In this document: positions 1 through 8,726 of the stretch, piece after piece
How the letters are laid out: each line of letters begins with the position of its first letter
Numbering within the stretch: the first letter of the stretch is position 1
Source: Bacteroidota bacterium
Lineage (GTDB): Bacteria > Bacteroidota > Bacteroidia > Chitinophagales > UBA10324
Assembly (NCBI GenBank): GCA_014190575.1
Contig: BJGQ01000019.1
Coordinates: forward strand, 1 to 53,570
Length of the DNA stretch: 53,570 nt
Reading direction: 5' to 3'
Position numbers and translations under genes: made by a program
The notes under the pieces: model-generated
Seen by the model: only the letters and a program-made list of their open reading frames with translations
Databases searched by the model: none
Told to the model about the DNA's origin: nothing

Positions 1-76
1 TACAGATGCTGAAGCATTTGCTCTTTTGAAAGAATTAGGTTTACCATTTAAAAGTTTAAAAACAGAACAGAATTAA
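1..76 (+). CDS. rplE: 50S ribosomal protein L5, C-terminal end (partial)
   Basis: The window opens inside a frame that reads [18 protein letters not shown] and stops at TAA 74-76. This matches the C-terminal tail of bacterial L5, whose Bacteroidota versions end with a similar 'EEA.ALL.ELG.PF' stretch. L5 binds 5S rRNA in the central protuberance of the large subunit. Only 24 codons are visible. The stop is one base before the rpsN start, the normal L5-S14 order of the spc operon, which supports the assignment more than the short sequence alone. Confidence 0.85.
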   Translation, partial: TDAEAFALLKELGLPFKSLKTEQN

Positions 77-77
77 T

Positions 78-347
78 ATGGCAAAAGAATCAGTAAAAGC
101 CAGAGAAAGAAAGCGTGAAAGAATGGTGGCTAAGTATGCTGGAAAGCGTGCTGAGTTAAAAGCTTCGGGCGATTTAGTTGGATTGGATAAACTTCCAAAG
201 AACTCATCGAAAATCCGCAAGCACAATCGTTGCGCTATCTCGGGTCGTTCACGCGGATACATTCGTCAGTTTGGATTATCGCGCCAGATGTTCCGCCAAT
301 TAGCACTCTTCGGAAAAATTCCGGGATTGACTAAATCAAGTTGGTAA
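78..347 (+). CDS. rpsN: 30S ribosomal protein S14 (zinc-free long form)
   Basis: An 89-residue basic protein ending in [20 protein letters not shown]...KSSW, the classical S14 C-terminus. It has a single cysteine and lacks the CxxC pairs of the short zinc-binding form, so it is the C-minus long form. S14 sits in the 30S head and contacts 16S rRNA. The ATG lies one base after the rplE stop, so the two are translationally linked. In most Bacteroidota rpsH follows directly; here a strong intrinsic terminator follows (387-426) and rpsH appears only at 11062. Confidence 0.97.
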   Translation: MAKESVKARERKRERMVAKYAGKRAELKASGDLVGLDKLPKNSSKIRKHNRCAISGRSRGYIRQFGLSRQMFRQLALFGKIPGLTKSSW

Positions 348-386
348 GAAATCTGTTGTCAGCAATCTGTTGACAGTGTCAGAATA

Positions 387-426
387 AAAAGCCATTCTCA
401 TGTTTGAGAGTGGCTTTTCTTTTTTC
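387..426 (+). terminator. Intrinsic terminator after rpsN
   Basis: The arm AAAAGCCATTCTCA pairs with TGAGAGTGGCTTTT around a TGTT loop with one internal mismatch, and the 3' arm runs into a T-rich tract (TTTTCTTTTTT). This is a textbook rho-independent terminator and shows that the ribosomal transcript really ends after S14 in this genome. Just upstream (351-376) there is a short near-duplicate, ATCTGTTGTCAG / ATCTGTTGACAG, of unknown meaning. Confidence 0.85.
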
Positions 427-487
427 ATTAATTGTATTGATGTTATATGTTTATGAATTCAATGCTGATATTAAAACTGAATGCTGA

Positions 488-928
488 TTGAAACGGAAAT
501 CGAAACCTGAAAAGTTAGTGAAGCAGCCCAATTATCCGGGAGGTAAAAAGGCTATGGATGAATTCATTCGCACCTGCCTTCAATATCCGGAGGAAGCAAT
601 AAAAAATAAAATTGAAGGAGCAGTGGCTATTGAATACAATGTGGATGTTTTCGGTAAGGTGACAGAAGCTAAAATCAAACATGGTATCGGTTATGGTTGT
701 GATGAAGAAGCCATTCGGTTAGTGAAGCTGTTGAAATACGAAAAGAAAAAATACCAGGGATTGCATGTGGTGTTTCATAAATCGCTGATTATACATTTTC
801 ATTTAAACACGGCATTACAAAATATTGAAAAAACGGAATTGAAAATTAATTATCAAATTACTGAAGTAAAGAAGCAATCTGCAGAAACAGCAATTGTTTA
901 TACCATTATTCCTGAAAAGAAGAAATAA
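488..928 (+). CDS. Orphan TonB C-terminal-domain-like protein
   Basis: About 146 residues. The central part (roughly residues 10-105) has the pattern of a TonB C-terminal domain (PF03544): a YPGG-type start, an FI...YP.EA segment, then IEGAVAIEYNVDVFGKVTEA, and a G.GCDEEAIR helix. Unlike a true TonB it has no N-terminal membrane anchor and no proline-rich linker, so energising an outer-membrane receptor is doubtful; stand-alone TonB_C-like proteins are common in Bacteroidota and mostly uncharacterised. A stop codon (485-487) lies immediately before the TTG at 488, so the start is that TTG or the ATG near 555, which would trim the domain. The tail after residue 105 is not recognised. Confidence 0.6.
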   Translation: MKRKSKPEKLVKQPNYPGGKKAMDEFIRTCLQYPEEAIKNKIEGAVAIEYNVDVFGKVTEAKIKHGIGYGCDEEAIRLVKLLKYEKKKYQGLHVVFHKSLIIHFHLNTALQNIEKTELKINYQITEVKKQSAETAIVYTIIPEKKK

Positions 929-983
929 CATTTTCAATTTTACATTTGATTCACAAAACCAATTCAGCTAATTCAATTGCACA

Positions 984-2150
984 ATGTCCGTTGTAAGTCT
1001 TTCAGCACTTTATGAAAACATAATCGGGAGGATTGAAAAATTTACTGTAAGTCGATATTGGAAAATAAAATCAGTTCTGTCATTAACTATTCTATCTCTT
1101 TGTTTTGCTTCACCTCAAATAAGTGGATACAAAAAAACTTTTAGCGAAATAAAGGGCTGGCAGGCGTTCAATCAACAGAAAGAACATCCTTTCACTCCGC
1201 TCAATTTTTCTGGGGGATCAAATGCAGCAAAGCGAACATTCAGGTTAACAGTGCCGGTGCTTGCAAAGATTTTCCGTCTGAATGATTACGCAGTAATTGT
1301 TATAGAATGGTTATTGAATATTTTATTTCTTTTCTTTTCCATTTTATTATTTGAAAAAATAACGAAGGATAAAATACTTGCTTTACTGGGAACTATTGGC
1401 TTAACATTTATTTACAACGGTCACGCAGGCTTTACTGATAACAATGCATGGTTTGATGTGTTTGCCTACTTGTTTTTATTACTGGCGATGTTTTATTCCA
1501 ATGCATTTCTGATTTTCTTTTTGATATTTTTTGCAGCGTGGACCGATGAGCGCGCAATTTCCGGGAGCATGTTGGTTTTTTTTTGGTGGAAATTCAATGA
1601 AACAAAAGCGTCAGGATTTTCTTTCCCTTCATTCTTTAAATTTGAAATAGAATCTTCAATGGTAATACTTGCTCTGGTGGTTTATTCAATCGGAAGATTT
1701 CTGTTGATGAAGTATGGAAACTTATCAATTCCATTTAAAGAAGTTGGACTTGATGTTTTGTTTAATTCAACCGGCGCAATTGGACTTGGATTATGGTCAG
1801 CGCTTGAAGGTTTTTGGTTATTGATTATTGTTTGTTTGATTTTTCTTTTTACTCAAAAAAAATACTCGGTTGCATTTTCTTTAATTGGATTGATGACTTT
1901 AATAATGCTTGTTGCTTTTTCGGTACATGATATTACCAAAAGTGCCGGATATATTTTCCCCGTCATTTTTATATCGGTTTCAATTATTACTGAAAAATTT
2001 TCACAAATTGATTTACGGAAAATTTTATTGTTATGCGCAGCTGTTTGTTTTCTTTTCCCTTCATACTATTATGCATCACACGATCACATTGCGGTTTGGT
2101 ATAAACCGTTTTTTGTAAAGGCATTCGAAATTTTTAAAAGCCATATATAA
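984..2150 (+). CDS. Polytopic inner-membrane protein of unknown function
   Basis: 388 residues with roughly 9-11 hydrophobic segments spread from residue 30 to the end. A polar stretch at about residues 49-95 (GYKKTFSEIKGWQAFNQQKE...) follows the first membrane segment, and a WTDERAISGSM motif lies between membrane helices near residue 190. A large first loop followed by many helices is reminiscent of GT-C-type membrane glycosyltransferases, but I see no diagnostic acidic motif in the first loop, so this is only a suggestion. A TACATTTG sequence (941-948), matching the Bacteroidota -7 consensus, lies upstream without a clear -33 partner. The gene appears monocistronic. Confidence 0.55.
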   Translation: MSVVSLSALYENIIGRIEKFTVSRYWKIKSVLSLTILSLCFASPQISGYKKTFSEIKGWQAFNQQKEHPFTPLNFSGGSNAAKRTFRLTVPVLAKIFRLNDYAVIVIEWLLNILFLFFSILLFEKITKDKILALLGTIGLTFIYNGHAGFTDNNAWFDVFAYLFLLLAMFYSNAFLIFFLIFFAAWTDERAISGSMLVFFWWKFNETKASGFSFPSFFKFEIESSMVILALVVYSIGRFLLMKYGNLSIPFKEVGLDVLFNSTGAIGLGLWSALEGFWLLIIVCLIFLFTQKKYSVAFSLIGLMTLIMLVAFSVHDITKSAGYIFPVIFISVSIITEKFSQIDLRKILLLCAAVCFLFPSYYYASHDHIAVWYKPFFVKAFEIFKSHI

Positions 2151-2255
2151 TTATGTATTTCAAATCAAAATATGTTTAACACAAGGGCATTAAACATTCC
2201 AACAAAAAAAACATAATGTTTTTTCACTAAAATATTTCATAACTGTAGTAAGTGT

Positions 2256-2331
2256 CGCAACCTTTTTTATAAATTTAGCTTACTCTATATTTTACCTCGA
2301 ATTTTTGACTGTATACCTACAAAAGGTTGCG
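2256..2331. repeat. 11-bp perfect inverted repeat upstream of the M4 peptidase
   Basis: CGCAACCTTTT at 2256-2266 is repeated in inverted orientation as AAAAGGTTGCG at 2321-2331, with 54 bases between. The pair lies in a 269-base AT-rich gap and ends 17 bases before the candidate -33 element of the peptidase gene. It is too widely spaced to be a typical terminator. It could be a two-site operator or the stem of a long RNA hairpin; no function is assigned. Confidence 0.5.
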
Positions 2332-2347
2332 TTAATAAAAAAGCATA

Positions 2348-2376
2348 TTGCTCTCAGAAAAATATTTTTAGTTTTC
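2348..2376 (+). promoter_or_regulatory. Candidate promoter of the M4 peptidase gene
   Basis: TTG (2348-2350), 18 bases, then TAGTTTTC (2369-2376), which matches the Bacteroidota -7 consensus TAnnTTTG at all defined positions except the last. It leaves a leader of about 35-40 bases before the ATG at 2420. Moderate support only. Confidence 0.4.
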
Positions 2377-2419
2377 CGTTCTAATCCAATTAAGAATTTT
2401 AAACTAAACCAAGCACTTC

Positions 2420-5400
2420 ATGAAAAATAATTCACTACCGCTATTAATGCTGAGTGCATTGATATCAATTTTCTCTTCGGCTGATGCGCAAAATGCAATT
2501 CAGAATTTAATTAAAGGTAATAACGGAGTTTCTGCTTCGTTCACGCGATTAACCCCAGAACAACAAATTCCATTTAATGTTACTTCGGCAAAATCATTGT
2601 TGGGTTTAGATGTGAATGCAGATTTATCATTGATCAGAAGCGAACAAGATCAAATTGGTGAAACACATTATCGTTACTCTCAGACTTACAATGGAATTCC
2701 AGTGGAGAATACCATGTACATTATGAATGTAAAAAACAATCAACTCATCGGAATGAGTGGCGATATTGTTTTGGATTTCGATCAACAAATGAATTCCCGT
2801 TCCGGTGCTTCGTTAAATGAGAGCGATGCTATCAATGTTGCTCTCAATCATGTGGATGCACATTCGTATGCATGGCAGAAGCCATTAATGGAACAACAAT
2901 TAAAAACACAAACTAATAATTCAGGTGCAACTTATTATCCATCTGTTTCACTTTGCTGGTACTCTCCGGGTGATGTGATTGAGCCTAAAAGTTTGCGTCT
3001 TTGTTATAAAGTAGATGTTTACTCCGTTGAGCCATTGAGTCGTGCATTTTATTTTGTTGATACGGAGTCGGGAAAGGTTTTAGGGAAAAAAGAAGTGTTG
3101 TGCTTTACTGATGCAACAGGAACTGCGGCAACTGCTTACAGCGGAACACAAACCATTCACAGTGATTTAAATGGAGGCAGTTATCGCCTTCGTGATTTAA
3201 CAAAAGGAAATGGAATCATCACGCTTACTGCTGCCGGTGCTGATTACACCAATGCAACAGCTAACTGGACTTTAACTGGAACCAATCAATATGCACTCGA
3301 TGCGCACTATGGAGTTTCCCAGACTTATGCTTTTTACTTAGCAAACTTTGGAAGGAACAGTGTTGACAATGCTGGTTATGCTTTAACAAGTTATGTGAAT
3401 GAATCGGCAACAGTTGATAATGCTTACTGGGATGGAACCTCCATGCACTTCGGAAATCGTTCTTCAAATGGTGCCGGTATCACTGCGATTGATGTAGATG
3501 GTCATGAGTTAACACATGGTGTTACACAATATACCAGCAATTTGAATTACAGTAATCAATCCGGTGCGATGAATGAAAGTATGAGTGATATTTTTGGAAA
3601 GTCAGTTCAGTTCTGGTCGAAGCCAACTGATGTAAGTTGGTTAATGAGTAATGATATGAATTGGAATATCCGCAACATGGCAAATCCAAATCAATTCGGA
3701 CAACCTGATACTTATTTAGGAACTAACTGGTACACCGGCGCAAGCGATAATGGTGGAGTACATACAAATAGCGGTGTAGGAAATTTTATGTTCTACTTAT
3801 TAGTTACAGGTGGAAGTGGAACCAATGACATTGGAAGTGCATACACTGTTACAGGTCTTGGTTTAACAAAAGCAGATGCAATTCTGTATCGATCTGAAAC
3901 TGTTTACTTAACACCGACATCACAATATACAAATTGGAGAACAGCATGCATCAGTGCTGCAACTGATTTGTATGGTGCAGCCTCAAATGAAGTGAATCAG
4001 GTGATGAATGCTTGGTTCGCCGTTGGAATCGGAACTGCAGGAAACACCGGAACATGTGCGGTACCTACCGGATTATCTTCTTCTGCAATTACAAATACAA
4101 CAGCTACTGTTAGCTGGGGTGCAGCGAGTGGAGCAGCTTCATATGTTTTACAATATAAAACAGCAGTTTCATCAACATGGACAAATCTTGCAGCAGCAGG
4201 AACATCAGCAAATCTTTCAGGATTAGCGCAAGGAACTACTTACAATTACCAGGTGCAAACAGTTTGTTCAGCGGGAGGTTCTTCAGCATTCAGCACTGCA
4301 TCTTCTTTCACCACAACAGGTACTGCACCGATTGTTTATTGCACATCAGTGGGACAAACATTGGATGGAATTACTAATGTAACATTCAACACAATCAACA
4401 ATACCACATCAGGAACTTCTGCTGGTTATACTGATTACACTTCTACTCAATCAACAACAGTTAATCAAGGAAGCGCTTATTCTTTATCAGCTAGCTTGAA
4501 CACCGGAGGTAACTATACCAATTATGCTAAGGCATGGATTGACTGGAATCACGATGGAACATTCAGCACAACAACTGAAGAATATAATTTAGGAACTGCA
4601 GTAAATGTTACAAGTGGAAATACAAGTTTGTCTCCGCTTAGTTTAACAGTTCCAGGAACCGCATCAATTGGTGCTACGCGCATGCGTGTTTCAACACAAT
4701 ACAATGCCGCACCAACTCCATGCAATGCTGCATTTGATGGAGAAGTGGAAGATTATACAGTGGTTGTTGCCATCGGAACAAGTTGTGCAACTCCAGGGGG
4801 ATTGGTTTCAGGAAGTATTACTAATACAAGTGCATTGCTTTCGTGGACTTCAACCGGTGCGGCCACTTATAATCTGAATTGGAAATTGGCTTCCTCAAGT
4901 ACATGGACAACAGTGACAGGATTAACTTCAACTTCATATTCACTAACAGGATTATCTGCTTGCAATAGTTATAATTTTCAAGTACAAGGAGTTTGTAGCG
5001 GAACGCCAGGATCTTTCAGTGCTGCTTCATCATTTACTACTACAGGATGCGCAGTTACTTATTGTACTTCATCCGGAACAACAAATACTTATGAATGGAT
5101 AAATAAAATTGTGATGGGAAGTATAAATAATACCAGCGGAAAAAATACCGGTGGATACGGAAATTATACTGCACAAAGTACAAACCTCGCAGGAGGAACA
5201 AGCAATACTATCGCAATGACTCCCGGATTTTTAAGTACCACTTACACTGAGTACTGGACTGTTTGGATTGATTACAATAAGAACGGTTCTTTTGCTGATG
5301 CAGGTGAAAAGGTTGCGACTGGAACTACCGCAGGAACTGCCACACTTTCAAAATCATTTACTGTTCCTACTACTGCATTGAACGGTGCAACGCGTATGCG

Positions 5401-5797
5401 CATTCAAATGAAGTACAGTGGTTATACTACAAGTTCTTGCGGAACTTTCACATATGGTGAAGTCGAAGATTACAATGTGAATATTACCGGTAATGCAGCC
5501 TTCGGATTTAATGCAATTAATACTTCAACACCAACAGAAGCGGTTGAAGGAATTGTGTTGTACCCGAATCCTGCAAAGGATAATTTATCAGTTGAATTTA
5601 CAAGTGCGGTTGAAGGAAATTCATTGGTAAATGTGTTCAACATTGTTGGCCAGAAGGTAATGACTTATTCAGTTTCAGTTATTGATGGTTTAAATACTTC
5701 AAGCCTTAATACTTCTGATTTAATTAGTGGTATTTATGTTTTTGAAATTGAATTGAACGGAAAAACTACCCGTGAGAAATTTGTGATTTCGAAATAA
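2420..5797 (+). CDS. Secreted thermolysin-like M4 metallopeptidase with FN3, GEVED and T9SS sorting domains
   Basis: 1125 residues. Order: signal peptide (1-24, ending ADAQ), an FTP/PepSY-type propeptide (about 30-225), the M4 catalytic domain (about 230-540), then alternating fibronectin-III-like (about 545-630 and 790-870) and GEVED-type domains (about 640-780 and 880-1030, each ending GEVEDY), and a C-terminal sorting domain (from about 1045, beginning VLYPNPAKDNLSVEF). The zinc motif HELTH is at 362-366, the third ligand Glu386 lies in GAMNESMSD, and His448 in GGVHTNSG matches the thermolysin proton donor, so the enzyme should be active. It is expected to cross the inner membrane by Sec, the outer membrane by T9SS, and to act on extracellular protein. 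Its own terminator follows. Confidence 0.93.
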   Translation: MKNNSLPLLMLSALISIFSSADAQNAIQNLIKGNNGVSASFTRLTPEQQIPFNVTSAKSLLGLDVNADLSLIRSEQDQIGETHYRYSQTYNGIPVENTMYIMNVKNNQLIGMSGDIVLDFDQQMNSRSGASLNESDAINVALNHVDAHSYAWQKPLMEQQLKTQTNNSGATYYPSVSLCWYSPGDVIEPKSLRLCYKVDVYSVEPLSRAFYFVDTESGKVLGKKEVLCFTDATGTAATAYSGTQTIHSDLNGGSYRLRDLTKGNGIITLTAAGADYTNATANWTLTGTNQYALDAHYGVSQTYAFYLANFGRNSVDNAGYALTSYVNESATVDNAYWDGTSMHFGNRSSNGAGITAIDVDGHELTHGVTQYTSNLNYSNQSGAMNESMSDIFGKSVQFWSKPTDVSWLMSNDMNWNIRNMANPNQFGQPDTYLGTNWYTGASDNGGVHTNSGVGNFMFYLLVTGGSGTNDIGSAYTVTGLGLTKADAILYRSETVYLTPTSQYTNWRTACISAATDLYGAASNEVNQVMNAWFAVGIGTAGNTGTCAVPTGLSSSAITNTTATVSWGAASGAASYVLQYKTAVSSTWTNLAAAGTSANLSGLAQGTTYNYQVQTVCSAGGSSAFSTASSFTTTGTAPIVYCTSVGQTLDGITNVTFNTINNTTSGTSAGYTDYTSTQSTTVNQGSAYSLSASLNTGGNYTNYAKAWIDWNHDGTFSTTTEEYNLGTAVNVTSGNTSLSPLSLTVPGTASIGATRMRVSTQYNAAPTPCNAAFDGEVEDYTVVVAIGTSCATPGGLVSGSITNTSALLSWTSTGAATYNLNWKLASSSTWTTVTGLTSTSYSLTGLSACNSYNFQVQGVCSGTPGSFSAASSFTTTGCAVTYCTSSGTTNTYEWINKIVMGSINNTSGKNTGGYGNYTAQSTNLAGGTSNTIAMTPGFLSTTYTEYWTVWIDYNKNGSFADAGEKVATGTTAGTATLSKSFTVPTTALNGATRMRIQMKYSGYTTSSCGTFTYGEVEDYNVNITGNAAFGFNAINTSTPTEAVEGIVLYPNPAKDNLSVEFTSAVEGNSLVNVFNIVGQKVMTYSVSVIDGLNTSSLNTSDLISGIYVFEIELNGKTTREKFVISK

Positions 5798-5842
5798 TAT
5801 TTTCAATAAAGATTTACCGAAATCAAAACTCTTTTCGGAACA

Positions 5843-5883
5843 AGACCCTTCAGCAAATTTGTTGAAGGGCTTTGTTATTTTAA
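5843..5883 (+). terminator. Intrinsic terminator after the M4 peptidase gene
   Basis: CCCTTCAGCAAA (5846-5857) is followed directly by its near-perfect complement TTTGTTGAAGGG (5858-5869), with one G-T pair, and then by a T-rich run (CTTTGTTATTTT). This separates the peptidase transcript from the TonB-dependent receptor. Confidence 0.8.
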
Positions 5884-5967
5884 TTTATTGAACAGAAATT
5901 TATTTGCCATAAATCAATCGCATCTGTTACTCTATCTTGTTATTTTTCGCTTTCAAATATTTCAGCA

Positions 5968-8412
5968 ATGAAAAAAAATCTGTTTTCGCTCTTTACCTTT
6001 TCATTTGCCGTTGTTGGTCTTTTGACAAACAACATAAATTCAATTGCACAAACTCCATCACAAACCATTCGCGGAATTGTGTATGATGCAGAAAGTAATT
6101 TTCCATTGACAGGCGCAACTGTTTTATTAATGAAGGATAGTTCAATTGTGAAAGGAAGTTATACTGATGAAAACGGAACTTATCGTTTCGATGAAATTGC
6201 AGTGGGCAGGTATTCAATGCACATAACTTATGTCGGATACATTGAAGGATTCGTTCATGATATCATTCTTTCATCGGGAAAAGAATCGGTGATGGATGTT
6301 CATCTGGAATCAAGCGCAAAAAATATCGAAGAGATTGTGGTGAGTGCAAACAAGGTCGGACAAAGCAGTAACGAAATGAGCACTGTAAGCACACGAACTT
6401 TTTCCATTGAGGAAACCAATCGGTATGCAGGCAGTCGCGGCGACCCTGCACGCATGGCGAGCAACTTCGCAGGCGTGCAAGGCGCTGATGATTCGCGCAA
6501 CGATATTGTAGTGCGTGGCAATTCGCCTTCCGGTGTTTTGTGGCGCTTGGAAGGAGTGGATATTTTCAATCCAAATCATTTCAATATTCCAGGCACAGCG
6601 GGTGGACCGGTTTCTATTCTCAATAATAAAATTTTAGCGAACTCCGATTTTTATACCGGCGCATTCCCTGCTGAGTTGGGAAACTCCATTGCGGGTGCAT
6701 TCGATTTAAAATTGCGAAACGGAAATAATGAGAAGCATGAATTCAGCGGACAGTTTGGTTTTCTCGGTACCGAGGTTTTAGCGGAAGGACCATTCAGCAA
6801 AAAAAGTAAATCCACTTACCTCGTTACTTACCGTTACAGCACGCTCGCTTTATTCAGCGCACTCGGAATTGAAATCGGAACCGATGCTGTACCGCATTAC
6901 CAGGATGGTTCGTTCCGTTTAAATTTTCCAATGAAAGGAAATACAAACTTTTCTGTTTTCGGAGTAGGAGGGATGAGCAGGGTTGCAATTCTTATCAGCG
7001 AACAGAAAAAACCAATCAGAAATATTTATGGCGAGAACGACCGCGATCAATACTTCGCTTCGCAAATGGGAGTGCTTGGTTTGAGTTTGAATAAATCTTT
7101 CAATCAAAATCTGTTTTCAAAATTCACTTTAATGTATCAGGACGAAAGTCAGAAAGTGCATCACGAACTGGTTTATCGGCATGTTGGTGCTGACAGTGTT
7201 TTTGTAGTTGATAGTATTCCGCACTTGCTTGGATATTCATTTGTGCAGGATAAAGTTTCTGCAGCGTGGTATTTAACCAACCGGATTAATCATCACCTCT
7301 CATTCAAAACAGGATTCAATATTGATACTTACTTTTTTAATTTTCTCGATAGCATCCGAAACATTCATCTAAGCGATACAAATTATTATCAGTTCTACAA
7401 ACGATGGGATGCGCACGAAATGGCAAACCTCATTCAACCCTATTTTCAGATTCATTACAAACCAAGCGATGCATTCACATTTAATATCGGTTTGCATGCA
7501 TTGTATTTTTCATTGGGAAATGCGCTGGCACCTGTGGAGCCGCGCATCGGCGTGAAGTACGAAATGAAAAACAATCAGTCGTTCAATATCGGTTTAGGAA
7601 TGCACAGCCAGATTCAGAATACTTACTTGTATTTCTACAGTCCCGATTTCAGCAATGGCGTTGCGCACGAATACAATCACGATATGGGATTAACAAAAAG
7701 TTATCACGCTGTTATTTCTTACGACAAACTCTTCGGCAAACATTTATACTTCAAAACTGAAGCATACTACCAATATCTTTTTGATGTGCCTGTTTTACTT
7801 CGACCTTCTTCTTTTTCATTGGTGAATTCGGGTGCGGGCTTCTCCCGCTTCTTTCCTGATACACTGGAAAACAAAGGCACCGGGCAGAATTATGGTTTGG
7901 AGTTCACGCTCGAAAAAGGATTCAGTAAAAATTACTACTTCCTTGTTACACTCTCGATGTTCGAATCGAATTACAAAGGCAGCGATGGTGTGCAGCGCCG
8001 CACCGATTTCGACGGACAGTATGCAGCCAATGGAATTCTGGCGAAAGAATTTGTTTTCAAAAACAAGCATGCCTTACAGTTGAGTACAAAAATCACGGTT
8101 GCAGGCGGTCGTTGGTATGGACCGGTTGACACCGCTGCTTCTGTTTATCAGAAAGACATTGTGTACATTGATTCATCGCGCAACACTTTGCAATTGCCTT
8201 CCTACTTCCGCGCCGATTTAAAAATCAATTACCGCATCAACGGAAAAAAAGTATCGCACGAAATCGGTTTGGATATTGTGAACCTGTTCGACACAAAAAA
8301 TATTCTCAAACTCACTTATGCGCCCGATAATTTCGATGCCACCGCATCACCCATTCGTTACGATTACCAGTTGGGGCGGTTGCCGTTGTTTTATTACAGA
8401 ATAGATTTTTAG
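5968..8412 (+). CDS. TonB-dependent outer-membrane receptor with carboxypeptidase-like N-terminal domain
   Basis: 814 residues. A signal peptide (about 1-28, ending SIAQ) is followed by a carboxypeptidase-regulatory-like domain (about 34-112; TIRGIVYDAESNFPLTGATV and GRYSMHITYVGY are typical). The plug domain is at about 118-235, with NDIVVRGNSPSGVLWRLEGV matching the conserved plug pattern, and the rest is an aromatic-rich beta-barrel ending in FYYRIDF. At this length it is shorter than a SusC-type transporter, and no SusD partner lies beside it, so the substrate is unknown; small receptors of this type often carry metals, peptides or siderophores. It has its own upstream gap and is not obviously in an operon. 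Confidence 0.88.
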   Translation: MKKNLFSLFTFSFAVVGLLTNNINSIAQTPSQTIRGIVYDAESNFPLTGATVLLMKDSSIVKGSYTDENGTYRFDEIAVGRYSMHITYVGYIEGFVHDIILSSGKESVMDVHLESSAKNIEEIVVSANKVGQSSNEMSTVSTRTFSIEETNRYAGSRGDPARMASNFAGVQGADDSRNDIVVRGNSPSGVLWRLEGVDIFNPNHFNIPGTAGGPVSILNNKILANSDFYTGAFPAELGNSIAGAFDLKLRNGNNEKHEFSGQFGFLGTEVLAEGPFSKKSKSTYLVTYRYSTLALFSALGIEIGTDAVPHYQDGSFRLNFPMKGNTNFSVFGVGGMSRVAILISEQKKPIRNIYGENDRDQYFASQMGVLGLSLNKSFNQNLFSKFTLMYQDESQKVHHELVYRHVGADSVFVVDSIPHLLGYSFVQDKVSAAWYLTNRINHHLSFKTGFNIDTYFFNFLDSIRNIHLSDTNYYQFYKRWDAHEMANLIQPYFQIHYKPSDAFTFNIGLHALYFSLGNALAPVEPRIGVKYEMKNNQSFNIGLGMHSQIQNTYLYFYSPDFSNGVAHEYNHDMGLTKSYHAVISYDKLFGKHLYFKTEAYYQYLFDVPVLLRPSSFSLVNSGAGFSRFFPDTLENKGTGQNYGLEFTLEKGFSKNYYFLVTLSMFESNYKGSDGVQRRTDFDGQYAANGILAKEFVFKNKHALQLSTKITVAGGRWYGPVDTAASVYQKDIVYIDSSRNTLQLPSYFRADLKINYRINGKKVSHEIGLDIVNLFDTKNILKLTYAPDNFDATASPIRYDYQLGRLPLFYYRIDF

Positions 8413-8664
8413 AAAAGTATTTTGAAAATATTTTCATATAAAATCAATCCAATTACTTCATTTACTTTTTTAAAGACCCTGTAAAGAGTGGCTTTAAAAT
8501 CTTCACTGAGGGCAAATTCTTTCCACGATAGTTTTTTTAACAAACCCTTATTGCGAAGTCGCAGAAAATGCTATGCAAAAGGAACTGAAGCAGTTTTTAG
8601 AATTGAGTATGCCATGCAAAAAATGCAATTAGTAATTTGTAACTATACAATGAAAAAATAATAA
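8413..8664. other. Noncoding gap between receptor and ATPase genes
   Basis: About 250 AT-rich bases with no convincing open frame on either strand. The only structures seen are the short palindrome GAAAATATTTTC about 10 bases after the receptor stop and a weak inverted pair TTTAAAG / CTTTAAA around 8470-8498, which might form a poor terminator. The gap ends where the first 44-nt palindrome begins. Confidence 0.5.
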
Positions 8665-8708
8665 TCATCCCCGAAAATCCGACTTTCAAAGTTGGAATTT
8701 CGGGGATG
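8665..8708. repeat. 44-nt palindromic repeat, copy 1 (5' of the ATPase gene)
   Basis: The element begins TCATCCCCGAAAATCCGACT and ends GGAATTTCGGGGATG. Apart from the leading T it is a 43-nt near-perfect palindrome: one A-A mismatch, one G-T pair and the unpaired central base are its only departures. It is identical base for base to the copy at 9898-9941. Copy 1 ends 18 bases before the preferred ATPase start (8727), and its last three bases form another possible ATG (8706). Confidence 0.9.
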
Positions 8709-8726
8709 CTGTTTTACATTTGCTGC

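Noticed and set aside
8413-8664. Remnant gene between the receptor and the ATPase unit
   Set aside because: Stops occur in all frames and no residual similarity to a family could be read.
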